Translations under genes and position numbers: made by a program
Notes under the pieces: model-generated
The model's input: the letters and a program-made list of their open reading frames with translations, nothing else
Database searches by the model: none
Told to the model about the DNA's origin: nothing
Source of the DNA: Pleurostoma richardsiae
Lineage: Eukaryota; Ascomycota; Sordariomycetes; Calosphaeriales; Pleurostomataceae
Direction: 5' to 3'
Length of the DNA stretch: 64,000 nt
Assembly (NCBI GenBank): GCA_030052745.1
Contig: JANBVO010000035.1
Coordinates: 363,377-427,376 of the forward strand
Shown: positions 22,636-35,100 of the stretch, piece after piece
How the letters are laid out: every line of letters starts with the position of its first letter
Position numbering within the stretch: position 1 is the stretch's first letter

Positions 22636-23527
22636 AAGAGGTGGAGATCTTGGACATCGCAGAGAAACAGTATCTGGAGATGGTTGACAGGAACTCTCGC
22701 TGCTTGGTGAGCAAGGAGAGTCCCCGTGAAGAATGCTAAAATAGGAAGACATGGACGGTCTTAAGGGTAGGAGAAGGGAGAACATTCAAGGTGAGAAGGC
22801 CTTGGGGCTGTATGAGAAAATCGCATTTCTTTCCCTTTGGGTGGAAAACGTCATATGTCGAGGGTAAAAGTATTGTTAATGACAGGAGCTTCACGACATT
22901 GCACCCCGGCTCGTTGAAGTCGCTTTAAGCATGTATACAGTACCTAACTACCTAGGTATCAGCCTGCTTTCACTCCCCATCCTGCAACGGGCTCCCAGTC
23001 CAAAATGTTATGTACAAGCAGAAAAGCGTCAATTTACAAAAAAGCCTCATATTCATTCCATCATGCTATGCGCTCGCTGTGCGCCGATTTCTCCTTTCCA
23101 AGAATACGCAGCTGTCCCTAGCCGGTAACTGCTGTCCTGACAATGCGTAGACTGTTCGCTAAAACAAGTTCATGTACTGTTTGAATCCATATAGACATGC
23201 TGATGAGATGTTGAAAACAGGGCGAACAAGCCATGTAGTAATGAGATGCATGGTGACAAAAAATAGAGGCCTGAATCGAAGGAAGACTGAGACGCCAAGT
23301 CGAAATTGGGAGATGATTCGTCGATCGTTAGGCATCAACGGGCCCATGCCAGCAAGGGGCTCTGGGCTGTGCTGGTAAGAGGATACGTCAGGGTGTAGAT
23401 TCTGGACGGCAGAAGTGCCTCGTATTGGTCTTCTGTCTTCCCTGGTCCGGAGTCTCAGGACTCCGTCCCTGTTCCCATATGGGATGAAGGACGTTTTGTC
23501 GTCAGGCGGCGCACATACTAGCAGCCA
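22636..23527. other. Convergent 3' intergenic region
   Basis: 892 bp between the stops of the seven-helix gene and the hypothetical gene on the other strand. I see no gene. It contains a TACCTAGGTA palindrome near 22950 and a strong hairpin at 23448-23465. The middle (22920-23200) is relatively AT-rich. Confidence 0.6.
23448..23465. repeat. Perfect 7-bp-arm hairpin, shared with 30272-30288
   Basis: CGGAGTC and GACTCCG flank a TCAG loop. Its reverse complement reappears for 17 of 18 nt at 30272-30288. Both copies are in non-coding DNA. The copy here lies just downstream of the stop of the minus-strand hypothetical gene, where it could fold in a 3' UTR. Confidence 0.7.
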
Positions 23528-24996
23528 CTAGTATGCGGGAATGGGGGTTGCGTAGCGCAGCGGACCAGAAGGTTGCTGATGCTCATGCTCCGTGGTGTTC
23601 CGTCGGCTGAACATGTGCTGCATGAAGGCTTTGGGGCCGACGTACTCGACATCGACGCTCTTCGATGTCAGAGGGACTGGGATGCGGTGAACCTTCTTGG
23701 TCTGCCATCGCTCCTTGATGCAGTCATCGACAAGCGCCATAAGACCAGTGGCCACAATAACGCTAGGGAAGACGATTAGTATTCTGAAGACGGAGAACTG
23801 GGCGACTTAGAGGCGACTTACTCGGCCACGTCAGTCATGCAGTCAATGACGGTCTTGTCGCTGATCCACATGTAGCTTGGGGGCACCCATCCACCGGCGC
23901 TCTCGTCGGCGAGGATTTGGGTCGGAGTCCTGGTCTCTGGCACAACATGCGCGACTGGGTTCGGGTTTCCGTCGCGAAGCAAGTGGAAGGACACGGCATT
24001 GAGATTCTTGTCAATGACACGCTTCCACGAGTAGCGATGACCCCACCATTCAAACTCGTAGCGCTTGTTGTTCTTGCCGCCTTTTCGCTCGATATCCACC
24101 CGCGCGTAGTTGCTGAACTCAAGCTTGATGGCATTTGTCGCCAGCGGCCGTTGGGTCGTGGTACGTTTCTTCAGCTCTCCCGCCGCAGTGCGCGAGAAGT
24201 AGCTTGCGGAATCGTCGTCGCCGTCGCAGGAGGAGTGTGACGTGCTGGGCCGCTTGTCTTTGCCTGAGAAGATGGAGGCGCCAGAGGCGGTGCGCTTGAA
24301 TGCGGGCCGTGCTGCGGTTCCTAGCGTCTTGAATGCGCTTGACATGGAGCGTTGGAGTGTTGGGCGGCTTTCTGTCGCAGGCTCGATGTATTTCCGTTTT
24401 GAGTGGCAGACCTCGCGTCCGGAGTCGCGGCAGTACCGGCGCAAGGAGAACTCGCGCTTGACAAGATCATACATGCGCAGGTGGAAAAGTTGGACTGCGG
24501 CTCTCCTTCGACCAGGAACAACTGTATCGACGCGTAGATTCATGTTTCCGTCTAGGGTGAACTCGTCGTGGCGAATGGAAAGGCGATTCATACTGGGAAA
24601 GAGCTTCGAAAACTCCTGAGGCGAGGAGGGACGGGCGTTGGGCTCGGTAACCTCGCGACGGTAGAGGGGCAGGGGTGGTATCGAGCTGTACTCGTAGTCC
24701 ATGGAGTCGTCCTCCCGTTCCAGAGAAAGGTCCTCCTCCTCTGACGCCGAAGAGGCATAGGTGTCGACGGAGGAGCGGGGATATAGAGAAGTGCCGGGCG
24801 AGACGTCTTCATCGCAGGAAGCGTACTCAAACGTGGGCTCAGTCGGCCTCCTGGTAGTGGAGGGTCGGGGGCTGGTGTAGATGGAGGTTGGATCGGTGGA
24901 GCCCGACTCATATGATTCGTTACTCCTGGCGTGCGAGCTGCCCGAGCTGGCACTCTTGGAGGTCTTCTGGCTCTGTCTTCTTGTTAAGGAAGGCAT
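23528..24996 (-). CDS. Hypothetical fungal protein, Ser-rich N-terminus and globular C-terminal half
   Basis: Exons are 24996-23822 and 23762-23528; the 59-nt intron (GTAAGT...CCTAG) joins ...MTDVAD to VIVATGLM in frame. The product is 469 aa. Residues 1-130 are disordered, Ser/Thr/Pro-rich with an acidic patch (SEEEDLSLEREDDS). From about 140 the protein is globular: a beta-rich stretch (EFTLDGNMNLRVDT, FEWWGHRYSWKRV) and a C-terminal helix (ALVDDCIKERWQTKK). No signal peptide or membrane segment. The FEWWGHRYSWKR region resembles beta-barrel proteins of the tubby-C-terminal/LURP type in style only; I do not recognise the family. A minus-strand TATA box lies about 100 nt upstream, and the upstream DNA has no other gene for 7 kb. 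Confidence 0.78.
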
Positions 24997-25094
24997 GGTT
25001 GAATTGTGCAGGATAGATTGTGCCGCTTCTGTGATGTATGCCTCGGGGGTGGCGTTGAGGGGTTCAGGAACGGATCCTCCTCGAGGGATGGCGG

Positions 25095-25105
25095 CTCATA
25101 TATAG
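25095..25105 (-). promoter_or_regulatory. TATA box of the hypothetical gene at 24996
   Basis: Minus-strand CTATATATGAG centred about 104 nt before the ATG at 24996, a usual distance for a fungal core promoter with a short leader. A second TATATA-like run lies near 25197-25205. Confidence 0.5.
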
Positions 25106-28100
25106 GTGCGGTCGAGAATGAGGCGAGGTATGCGATGGCTAGGATTCTCGAGGTCGATTGGGCGGCGGTTAAGTCAGGGTGGCAGAGTGCCAGGCGCCTA
25201 TATATGCGGCGAAGCTCGAATATCAAGGCTAGTCGAGAGACTGAGGCGGTATTTGCGGTTGGCTGGCACGATCCTAGGGTTGGGCACCAGCTGTTGCTGA
25301 GATGCTTGGGGAAGGTTGTGGGCGCCTTGCGAGAGAGACCGAGAAGAGTCACGTCGACAGGAGCAGATGAATTGGAGTTAACGCAACTTCGTTGGCGGTG
25401 GTTGCTCTTGGGAGGCAGCATGGGAACATGCAGACGTTACAGGTGGAGCAGGTCAGGTCGGGTAGGCGTTATGATATTAAGGCATCGAGCATGGCTGTGA
25501 TCCGGGTGGAGGAGTGGAGGAGAGGAGAGCGAGGCGATCTACCTTGATATGTACGGAGTACAAGAGAGAGACACAAGATGGGGGGCAGCAGACGAAGAAA
25601 CATCATTCGTCCTACGATGGATGCCGGGATAGGCTTGTAGGTACCTGACCTCCACAGTAACGGGATGGGAAGACATCTACACTGCATGTGGTGTAGTGTA
25701 GCCCTGAATGGCGATGCACGCCCGCGCGGGCGGACGGGGTGCCGCGGCCATCGGAGAAGACAGGCAAAGCTAAAGTTACCCGTTCGGTGGTAGTCATGCC
25801 AGTCCCAGGGTACGTGGCCGGTCTAAGCCGCACGGGCGTGTGTGCATGTCGCATCGTAGCGCGAGACAGAGCCAGAGAGAAGGTTCTGCAAAGCCCGATG
25901 GTGTGTCTGCGACTGCTGCAAGCCATCTGCACGCCAAAGTTTCGATGCGCCAGTCAGACGGCGCCAGGCGCCGGGCCCCTGCCGGTGTCCATCTGGAGGC
26001 GGGGGATTCCAGTGGCTCTAACAGCAGGAGGCGGCCGGGCGAAGAAAAGATCGCCCCCTTCTAACACACCCTCCACCTCCCCGCCGGCGAGGGTGCTGGA
26101 TCTGGATGGTCCTGGCAGGTTTTGCAGCCTCCAAGCGCACCCAATCTGGGCGAGCAGACGCCCACCAAGAGAGCCCGGCTGTTCTGAGCGGACTGGCCAG
26201 ATCGGTCCATCGCCTAACACGGTACTCATGGAGCAGCCGGTTGTCGATAGTCAATGACGAGTCGCGGAGCTTCAGAGCAACGGTGATTCTGGGTGGTCGT
26301 TCTCTGGTATCGGCCCGCGCCAGTCTCGAAGGAGGACCGTGATAGTCGTTAACGTTGTATGGAGTGCAGGTCATGCAACTGGGAGGCGCCGCTGGGAGGC
26401 ATGGGAACTGGAGACTTTGCCGTCAGCGACGTGAGCTTGTTCCACGCCAAAGTGGGATGACGGCAAAAGTGTTACCTGTATCCCTTAGCATATCTCTAGC
26501 GGCTCGTGGTGGGGGCCCCAACGGCCACGGCAGACTGGATGTTAGTGCCGTGCTTGTCCGCCGTGTACCGGCTGGGACCGCACTCGGTGCTGCCTGTGGT
26601 GCCACCGCAGAGTCTGCACCACACCACGCGGCGCTGCCTGTGGCATGTCGTCGAAGCCCGCGAGGTGTCCGAGACCGTGGCACGGAGTATAGAACTACAT
26701 GACACTTGTGTACTCTGCATAACCCCATCACCGAAGCGCACACTGTTGCGTCGCTCAGGGATACCTGCAGGGCTGGTAACTACCTAAGCTGCGACGGGAC
26801 ACAGGGAAGAGAGGGAAAAAACCGCGTCGCTCCCTCCTCTGCATCCATCCCATCGCTCAAGCGGCGGCAAGAGCGAAGTCGACGATGTACCGCTTACAGG
26901 CAACGTCCAAGTCTCTTCCTCGTGCGCACCCATCCTCATCCTGCGGTGGTGTTGCCAAGATGACAAAGTTTTTCTCCCGTTTATCCCTCGTCTCCCACCC
27001 TCCTCCTCCCCTCCCTCTTGATTTTCGTTCGTCTTTTGCAGCTCTCGGCACGCCGGCGCGTGTCGTGCTCAGGTCTCGTGCTTTCTCAAGGTTTTGAAGG
27101 GCACACAAATGCCTCGGAGTTCTCCATGTCCCCTGACCGGTCAAATTCACGACCCCAGATCCCGCCGTCGTGTGTCCTTCAGTCCGATATTCTCCCCCAT
27201 CTCCGTCATTGTCATCCAACCCGGCCTCTCGTTCCTTAGTCGCGCCCGTAGGAGTTTCCAAATCTGCGGGCTGGCTACGTACTCTACACGGCGTCCTCCT
27301 GTACTCCGACATACTGAGGGTAGACCACCTACCTTAGGCGTGTCGATAATTGGGACGCAAACAAGCGACCAGTGTCGTCAATTACTGCGGTTCGGATGCG
27401 CCGTCTGACGGGCCACGACAGCCGTCAGAACCCTAGCACGGGACGACGCCTTGGACCTTACTATAGGGACGATGACGCCTTTGCCTGACCTCTCAATATC
27501 TTAGTACAAGGCGACGTCAGGGCGGGCAGCAAGTCTCGCGGAAGCGAGTCGAAATACCGAAAACTAGCTACCAACCTACGTGGCACGCATGCCTGCCCCG
27601 TTTGGTGTCAGTCGTCTTCGGTTCGGATGTCATCGATGCCCAACAACGCGGATAGTAGCTCACAGCCAGCTCCAGCCACAATGCTCTCCTTTTCTTGGGG
27701 CTGCATTTCTTGGTCTACTGATTGGTTACGACGCATGTTGGTAGTCGCGTGGATGAAAATTATGGACGCCTTTCCCCTTCGCTCCAACGTGGCGCTGTCT
27801 GAACACCTCTCGAGCTACAACTCATCAGCCCGGTCTGTCCCATGGTATCTCTATAGACTAGTCTTCAGCCAGAGATACGGCTTCTACCGCTGCGAGGCCG
27901 TATAGTCAGCGACAGTCACGTTGGGCTGACTCCTTCTCGAGAATGCCTTGTTAAGCCTTCTTTTCTTGTTCGTGTCGATGACTGCATAGCCGAACCAAGA
28001 CTGCAGCCCTGGTGTCGAGACCTGTCAGGGTTACTAGATCCATCTTCTTTTTCCGGAGATGTCTCACAGGCACTTTTGGGCGAGACACACTGACATGTCT

Positions 28101-28438
28101 TTCAAAGCAAGTCCCTGCACTCTCCCGGCAAGGTTGGAAGGACGACCTTAGCTCCGCAGCGGCTTCGACCATCTCATATGAACATTTTACAGATGCAGGA
28201 TCTCCATGCTAGGACTTCGTCTCTCCTGCTAAACGAACAAGTTGCGATTCGCTAAAGCAAACCCCGCCGGGCCTCGGCAGGCTCGCGTCGTTTCAATGGA
28301 CCAAAGAACAGCCGGACTTGTGGCGGTCGCTGGTTCGCTGCTGCCTTTAGGCCTCAATCACTTGCCGTTAAGCCGTTTCGACACGGTTGCGGCACCTGCG
28401 CCGAGAAGCATTTCTTTCCGGGATCGATCCGTTTTAAA

Positions 28439-28711
28439 ATGCTGCTCTTACTGGCAATGGTTGGCTCTCGCGTCTCGGCTCTTGATCGAACTACGTTGCT
28501 CTCTGCTCCCTACATGCCTTGCGGCCCGATATCGCCAGGGCAGCTCACCGGCAATAATGGCTATTTCGTCCGGATCTGGAGGCCAACAAGCCAGCCAGGT
28601 GAATTGAATTCTACAGTTCAGCAGTTTTCGAGAGTTCAATATCAATATCTGCATCATTTTGGCCCAACTTCAGGCCTCAGGGTTGGACGGCCGCGCAATG
28701 GCCGCATGTGA
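28439..28711 (+). CDS. Possible small secreted protein (weak candidate)
   Basis: A 90-codon frame beginning AAAATGCTG, with A at -3. Residues 1-15 (MLLLLAMVGSRVSAL) have the form of a signal peptide with an Ala cleavage site, and the mature part would be about 75 aa with one Cys. No domain is recognised and codon use is not distinctive. It sits alone in the gene-poor region. Chance cannot be excluded; fungal secreted effectors are often found in this kind of setting, which is the only contextual support. Confidence 0.2.
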   Translation: MLLLLAMVGSRVSALDRTTLLSAPYMPCGPISPGQLTGNNGYFVRIWRPTSQPGELNSTVQQFSRVQYQYLHHFGPTSGLRVGRPRNGRM

Positions 28712-30271
28712 TGCGGGGAACGTCCTAATCCGTGGTCCGACAAGGCAATGACACGCATTGGCGGAGGAATGGCAGCTCAAATTAACAGACCAGTCGTTCC
28801 TCCCGACACGACAGCTCTATGATCAAAGCCTATCTGAGAACTCTTCAGGCTTGCCATTATCGACTACATGCAGTATTAAGTCCCCTTCAATTGGTTGTTG
28901 AACGTTGATCTCCGAAAGCAGGTAGAAAAGTCCGCAATTATCCGAAGCAGCCGCAGAAAGTCGGGTGACAAATCGTCCAACATCCTCCTGGAATCTCACC
29001 ACACCTACCGCCCACACGTCTCCGAAGCTCTGCTGCCAGCATGCTTCGGGTACAACCCTGGTGTGAAGAGATGGGCTTTAAATCTGCTTGTCACTGCATG
29101 CTTGATAAGACATTCCCCGGCCCGTATTTTACAGATCGCTGCAGGATCGAAGCAGCCAGCTGATCTGTACTCCTCCCTGCTGCTTGGTTCACTTCGCTGC
29201 ACCCCACATGCAGCCAACCGGAGTTGGGAGCGTCAAGATGCAGTCTCACGTTTGATTTGACCAATTCCACCACAGTACATCGACGCGTTGGTATAGACTG
29301 GCCCGCCGGTCTGTACTGACCTATGAGGAGTGTGTAGGTATGCTGTCCAGCTGCAGAAGACAGTCGGCCAAACGGGCTCGTCTCTTCTCAACCTGAATCA
29401 TGCTGGAGGGTCAGGGACAGACCCATCCAGATAGCTCTGGAACTAGCTTTTCTGTCTCGGTGCTCACGTAGTATTCCCCCCTTTCCTCGACCTTTAGGGA
29501 TACTTTCCATATCAATTCTCTGCTGCAACTGTTCCATCGAGCGAGGTAGAGCATGCTGGTGGTTTCGATTTATATCACGTTAAAATGGCATATTCTCAAG
29601 TAACACCTGGCATTCCGTGAATGATGTAATTGCAGGCTCTCCCGCTTACATCGAAAATCTGGGCTTGATTGCTCGATGACCTCCATCAGCGGCGTTCGTC
29701 AGCATTTCTGTCTCGTGTTGTACTGTACGAGGCACCCCCTGGAAGCAGACTGGCGCAGCGGCTTATATCTGAGCTTCCCGGGCATCAAATGGCTTCGACG
29801 ATGCAACCCCCACTTGTCACTTCTGAGCTCTAAGTCTCCAATAGTTGAGCTGCGGAAAGAAGTGTCTTCTTGGCGGAGACACGAGCGATATCAGGCATGC
29901 TGGCGTTAAGTTGTGAAGTCTGTTCCGAGGTCAAGAATTTGTCCTTAGGCACTCATCGAAGTGATCTCTCGACTGCCCGCTAGAGAGAAGAGACGGGCAA
30001 TCCTGGAACTACTGCGGATACTTCAGGGTTACATTTGAGCCAAGTGGCTCTCGCGGGTTTGATCTCTTACACGCACCGTCACGCTATTGGGTGAGGCTTC
30101 ATGAGAATGCTACCCTTCCCAGATCCACTGATATCTGTTGGCTGATGAGTTGCATTTCGATGGGAGTCAGCATCGGACGCTGAAATAGCGCGCGTGCATC
30201 CCACGCACAGCCTGTGGATATCCATCCACTGCTCCGTCGGCGCGGGCCGGCGAGATAGCTCTTCCTCGCAG

Positions 30272-30288
30272 CGGAGTCCTGAGACTCC
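30272..30288. repeat. Second copy of the GGAGTC/GACTCC hairpin
   Basis: A 17-nt stretch identical to the reverse complement of the hairpin at 23448-23465. Arms GGAGTC and GACTCC flank a CTGA loop. It lies in the gene-poor region, 6.8 kb from the first copy. Confidence 0.7.
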
Positions 30289-31483
30289 CCGTTTCAAGGC
30301 AATCAAGGGACCCGTGTAGCGCCGACGCCCGTGAGGGGATCCTTTCGAGCGTGAATGTGCGTGATCTGGAACCCTCTACGCATGTCGGCGTCTTTCCTTT
30401 ACCAAGCACACGGACTGTTTTCTGAAGACGGCTTTTCGCCTCGAGCGCGGGAGGATCACTTGACCTCCCTCACAGCCAGTCCGAAGGAAAGAGGTAGCTG
30501 CCATCCTCGAATCATAAGTCCGATGCGACTACAGCCATTGAGGAACCGAGATGAGAAAATCTCTGCCGCCAGATGAAAGCCCGTCAAAGTCTCTCGTAAG
30601 CAGAAGACATAAGAGGACAGACGATCGCCCCCGCGCGCCTCTCGAATGAGGTTTCGTGGAGGGGTTTCCGCAAGGCCGCTGTGAGTCTTCGCTGAGTTGT
30701 GGGAGTATTCTACGAAACAGTTGCTTCCCCCCTCCCCGGGATCACCACCAAGTTGAGAACGGGGCCTGTAGATCTCCTGACAAACGTCGCTGGTACTGCG
30801 CATCTACTTGCGCATCCCATACACTCAGCTCGCTGCTCTCCCGCCTCCTGTTCACATCTCACATCGTTGCGGGGACCCAGTCGGATCCAGTCGGCAAGGG
30901 GAGAGCATCGCGATCGGCGGGGGGTCGTCCCTCCTCCCCGCCGGCCGGTTTCAACGTCCCGCAGTGCGCCGATCCTGGAACTGTTGATCCGATGGAGAAC
31001 CTCGCGCTGTCGCAGTGTACATGTCGCTGCACCTGTTTGTTGCTCTGCGTGTGGAGTGTATATATAGTAGCTACACAACCACATACCACGTAAGGCAACG
31101 CCGCAGAACTCTCTGCGACGTCGTAGAGTAGATGTGTCGGGAAACAGGTTCTGGGTCCCTGTTTTCCCTCCTCCGCGGCCGATCTCGATCGTCGGCTGCT
31201 TGATGTAGGCGATCGTCCTGCGCGTTACGCGGACGCCATCTAATATGCACAGTACCTCGGCGGGCCGGTTGACAAAGTTTGACGTGTGTGCAGAAGTCTG
31301 CAATGTGGGCAAGTTTCTTTGATGCGCAAGAGCTTCCGACGACGCGTCTTGCTACAGTGGCCCCTCTTACGTTGAAAAAAAGCTCCAATGTCTCGGGTGC
31401 TTACTAGACCTTCCTCGTAGTGGTCGTTCCCAGTGGCAGAGATGACTGAGACATGTCGCACGACGGAGCAACGTCCGCACGAG

Positions 31484-31490
31484 TATAAAA
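31484..31490 (+). promoter_or_regulatory. Orphan TATAAAA box inside a small inverted repeat
   Basis: A consensus TATAAAA on the plus strand, flanked by CGCAC and GTGCG arms, about 650 bp before the antisense end of the Bbc1-like gene. No coding gene follows it on this strand. It may be chance or mark a non-coding or antisense transcript. Confidence 0.25.
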
Positions 31491-32140
31491 GTGCGCAGCG
31501 TGGTTGTGGCGTTCGTGGTTTCAAGGGTTGGGCGAGTTGGTATGTAACGGCGCAGCTTACCGGATAGTTGTAGATTCAGGGGTAGGCAGGGGTGACTCGA
31601 CAGCCTGCTCCTTACGACAGGTGCACCCGAATAGTTTCCTCACAGTTACTGTAGAGGACGCACGGTTCCGTCCGTCTCTAATTAGCTTTACCTGCCGACG
31701 AGACGACGCGCATTACTGTGATCTATCACGGGCCTCTGGAATTGGGCGCTCTTGATGGGGGAACGCCTTCGACATCAAAAGGAAAGAAGGCAAGGAACAG
31801 TTATAGACAACTACCATTTGGGTTTAAAACTGAACTGGAACGAAAGGAAAACGATAGTGGCTTCCTTCAAGCGAAGGCAGACAAGCAAGGCATGCAATGC
31901 TATGCATCTCAATGCATATGACCGACCTCAACTTCCGTGACTTCTCTCGCACTCTCTGAGCCCCTTTTCTCCTCGCTCGAGGCCGACAGCCGCAGACATC
32001 ACGATCAAAGTCCCCGGACTGCCGTACCTCCACAGTCTCTCCTCCATCTCAGCACCCTCACCGCAGTGATGCCCGAGGCACCACCTCCCATTACAGCTCT
32101 TCCTCCCCGCTCCCTGCGAAGCAACAAGCACAGTGCCCCT

Positions 32141-35100
32141 CTAGCCCTGCGTCTGCCCCTCCCAGCCGACCCAGCTGCGCGGCATGACCCGCCAGATCTT
32201 GACCTCCCCGGAGCGGAGGTCGTCCAGCTTGAAGCTCTCGATCTTGACCTTCTTGCTCTCGCGGCCCTGCTCCCACGCGCGCACCTTTTTCTTGGTGCCG
32301 TCCCACTCCGCCACCACGGCTACGTGATCCGGCTTGCCCACCTCGACGCTGTACTTGGCGTGCATGGGGCCGTGCTTACCCTGGAACTTGGCGTTGCGGA
32401 TGCTGATGATGTCGCCAGGTCGGATCTCGTCGTTCTGCGTCGTGCTGGCGTTGGCGAGGTTCGAGTACACCAGCGCGCCGTACGCGCGTGTGCCGACGGG
32501 GTGAAGCGCGTCCCTGAAGGGTTTGAGCAGCTCGTGGATCAGACCCTGCGGCGTGCCGTCCGCGACGACGGTGTCCTTCTTGCTTGTCACGGCGTCAGAG
32601 ATGGGCCGGCCGAATCGCTCGTACGATTCTTCCAGTTGGTCTTGCCGAAGGGCCCGGGGGGGCGCTTCATGTCTCTGCTCGAGATGGACATCCGATGAAT
32701 CCTGTGGGTCGAAGCGCACAGTAATGACGGTCTGCGAATAATCCTGGTACAGAATGTAGATGTCACGTGTAATGGTAGTCTTCCCACCGCGCTTCGAAGA
32801 CTGAGACTCTTCTGACTCAAAGAAGATGTCTTTCCGACCTTGCAGCTGAGGTGGCAGATTGTTCGGCTGTAACCACCATCCTGTGTGCTCAGCCAGGTCG
32901 ATGTCATTAGCAACGTAGCCAGTCTCCATCGACGGTCTGGTGGTATCAATGGACCTTCGCACTGGAAGGGTGGCGGCGCGATGCATATCTACCGAGTGCC
33001 GGGTTCGACCAGATGGGGGAGCCGGAGGCGGTGCTCTGAGCTCCGGCGGCTGCTGGTACGAGCTCGACGGCTCCGAAGGGGAGTATACACTCTCTATCGG
33101 ACGAGGAGGCGGCGGCGGCTGAGCATAGCTTGACATCACTGGGACCCCCTGACTCGGCGACGTGTAGTTGTACGGGTCATAGTCGTCATCGTAAGCCGTT
33201 GGCGTCGGGGCGGATTCCTTGGGTGGAGGAGGAGGAGCGGCACGGGGCACATCGGCGGAGCGCCGTGAGTCTGGAGGAGGCTGGCTCGGGACTGGCGGAG
33301 GTGGCGGGACAGCTCTTGGAGCTGCGCCGGAAGGTACTGGGGGAGGAGCCGAAGGAGGGCCTTCGGTGATGGGAGATCTCGCCGAAATAGTGTCCTCAAA
33401 GCTCGACTCGCGTTCGTGAGACTTGAGAGCGTCCTTGTGAGGAACCGATGAAGCAATGTCAGTATCGTAATCACCCTCGTACTCCGTCACCTCTTCGTCG
33501 CCTTCATTGGCCTCATGACTGAAGGCCTGAGAAGGTGACAGAGGTCGATTGTCAGACGTCGAGGTCCGGCTCGGGGCCCCCGGTGGTGGAGGTGGCGGAG
33601 GTCGTGTCTGTGCCGGTGGGATCGCCGGGGCCGAGCCAGGGATAGGAGGCGGCAGCCTGCTGTCACGCCTGCTAGGAGGCGGAGGAGCAGCGACTGACGG
33701 AGAGGCAGGAGAAGGCTCGCCAATATAAGAACGGCGTTTCGAAGTCGGCGAACGAGGCGATGTGGGAATTGCAGGAGGCGGGACAGCAACGGGAGGCGGC
33801 GGCGGAGCTCTGCTCGTGGAAGGCACTTCGTCCCGTGGTGTCTCTACCGTGTCTCTCTGTGGGTACTCGGATAGTTCGTCATCGGACTCGGAGCCTTCAC
33901 TGGGTGCGTTCGCGCCAGAGGCGGGAGGTGGCGGCGGTGGCCGAGCTGTAAGGCATTAGAACACCGAGGCGACTTCAATATTGAGTGAGATACTCACAGT
34001 CAGTAGGGATAGGAGGCGGCGCTGGTCGCCCAGCAGGAATAGGGGGCGGGCCCCCTGGTGCTCGTGAAGGAACTGTGTCGTGCGTTAGCGACAACTATTG
34101 CTTCCAACTTTGGAGAGTCCATACCTGACGGACTAGGAGTAGGCTCCTCCTCTTCCTCCTCCTCTTCCTCCGCATCTTCAGCAGCCGATCTCTCGTGCGC
34201 GTCCGCCCGACCTGGTTGTTCGGCGGTAGGAGTCCTTCCCTCTGGCGATCGCATATTGGTCATCCCGGGCAATGCCACCATCGTCGGCACAGGAGGGGCG
34301 TGACCACCAGGCGAGATGGCCTCCTGCGAGTCGATACTTGGCCGTTTCTCCGACGAAGAAGTCTTCTTTTTCCTCGGAGGCGCCGGGACGCCCATAGGCA
34401 TCGGCATCACCGGGGGCGGACCAAACATTCCATGCATGCCCATGCCACCGCTCATCTTTGCTATTCTTGCGCGGAGCTCCTCACGACGTCGCACTTCAGG
34501 GTCTTCATCCTCGTCTTCCTCCTCGTCTTCCTCGCCCTCCTCTTCTTCCTCTTCTTCTTCTACCGCCGTAGAATGGGCGGCAGCATGCCGCGCCCTGTCG
34601 TCGCTATCCTCTTTTTCAGTAAGATCTTCCTGGTCTTCTGTTGTTTCGCCCGCACCAGACAGATCAGCTTCGTTGCCGTCCTTTGGCTCTGGACCCTTCG
34701 AAGATCTACGACGTGGCGGGTGAGGAATGCGTGGAGGGTGAGGCTCATCCAAGGAGCGTTTGCCACCAGTTTCCTCAGTATCTCTGCGCTCTAGTGTGGG
34801 AGGCTGCGCCAGGTCACCCTCATCAGCCGGCCCAGGACCTTCGTGGCTCTCTGTCCGCTTCTTCGCGGGGCGTTTCGGTTTCTCCTTCTTTGCCAAGGCT
34901 TCCGCGTGTCTTTGGGCCTGCTCCATTTGTTGCTTTTGGAGCAGAGCGATGCGCTCCTTCAGGCTCGTTGGCTTCGGCTGATCCTCCTCGCCCTCGTTCG
35001 ACCCAGAAGCAGCCAAGCCGGCTTTTTCAGCGCTCTCCCGGTTTTCATTTTCTGTCTGCTTGATTTCTGGGTCCTCATCTCTTCGATATACCTTTGCGAC

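Larger units (their letters stand above)
24997..32140. other. 7.1-kb region without a convincing gene
   Basis: No reading frame here shows a recognisable domain, sustained codon bias or a spliceable gene structure, although open frames up to 200 codons exist by chance. Base composition looks balanced, so this is not an AT-rich, RIP-degraded transposon island, and I see no terminal repeats. Items worth marking: a TATA box at 25095-25105 for the gene to the left, a small secreted-protein-like frame at 28439-28711, the hairpin copy at 30272-30288, and a TATAAAA box at 31484-31490. Position makes it the upstream region of the hypothetical gene at 24996 and the downstream region of the Bbc1-like gene. 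It could be a long regulatory region, a long non-coding RNA locus or species-specific genes. Confidence 0.6.

Noticed and set aside
26857-27312. A 151-codon minus-strand frame rich in Gly, Arg and Asp.
   Set aside because: It is low-complexity and lacks hydrophobic core patterns; it coincides with a CT-rich tract and overlapping open frames on the other strand.
30710-31312. A 200-codon minus-strand frame in the gene-poor region.
   Set aside because: Composition is Arg/Cys/Thr-rich and irregular, no domain or good start context, and overlapping frames on both strands are equally open.
32141-32698. A 253-codon plus-strand frame at 31937-32698.
   Set aside because: It is antisense to the conserved C-terminal domain of the Bbc1-like gene, which has a clear family pattern.
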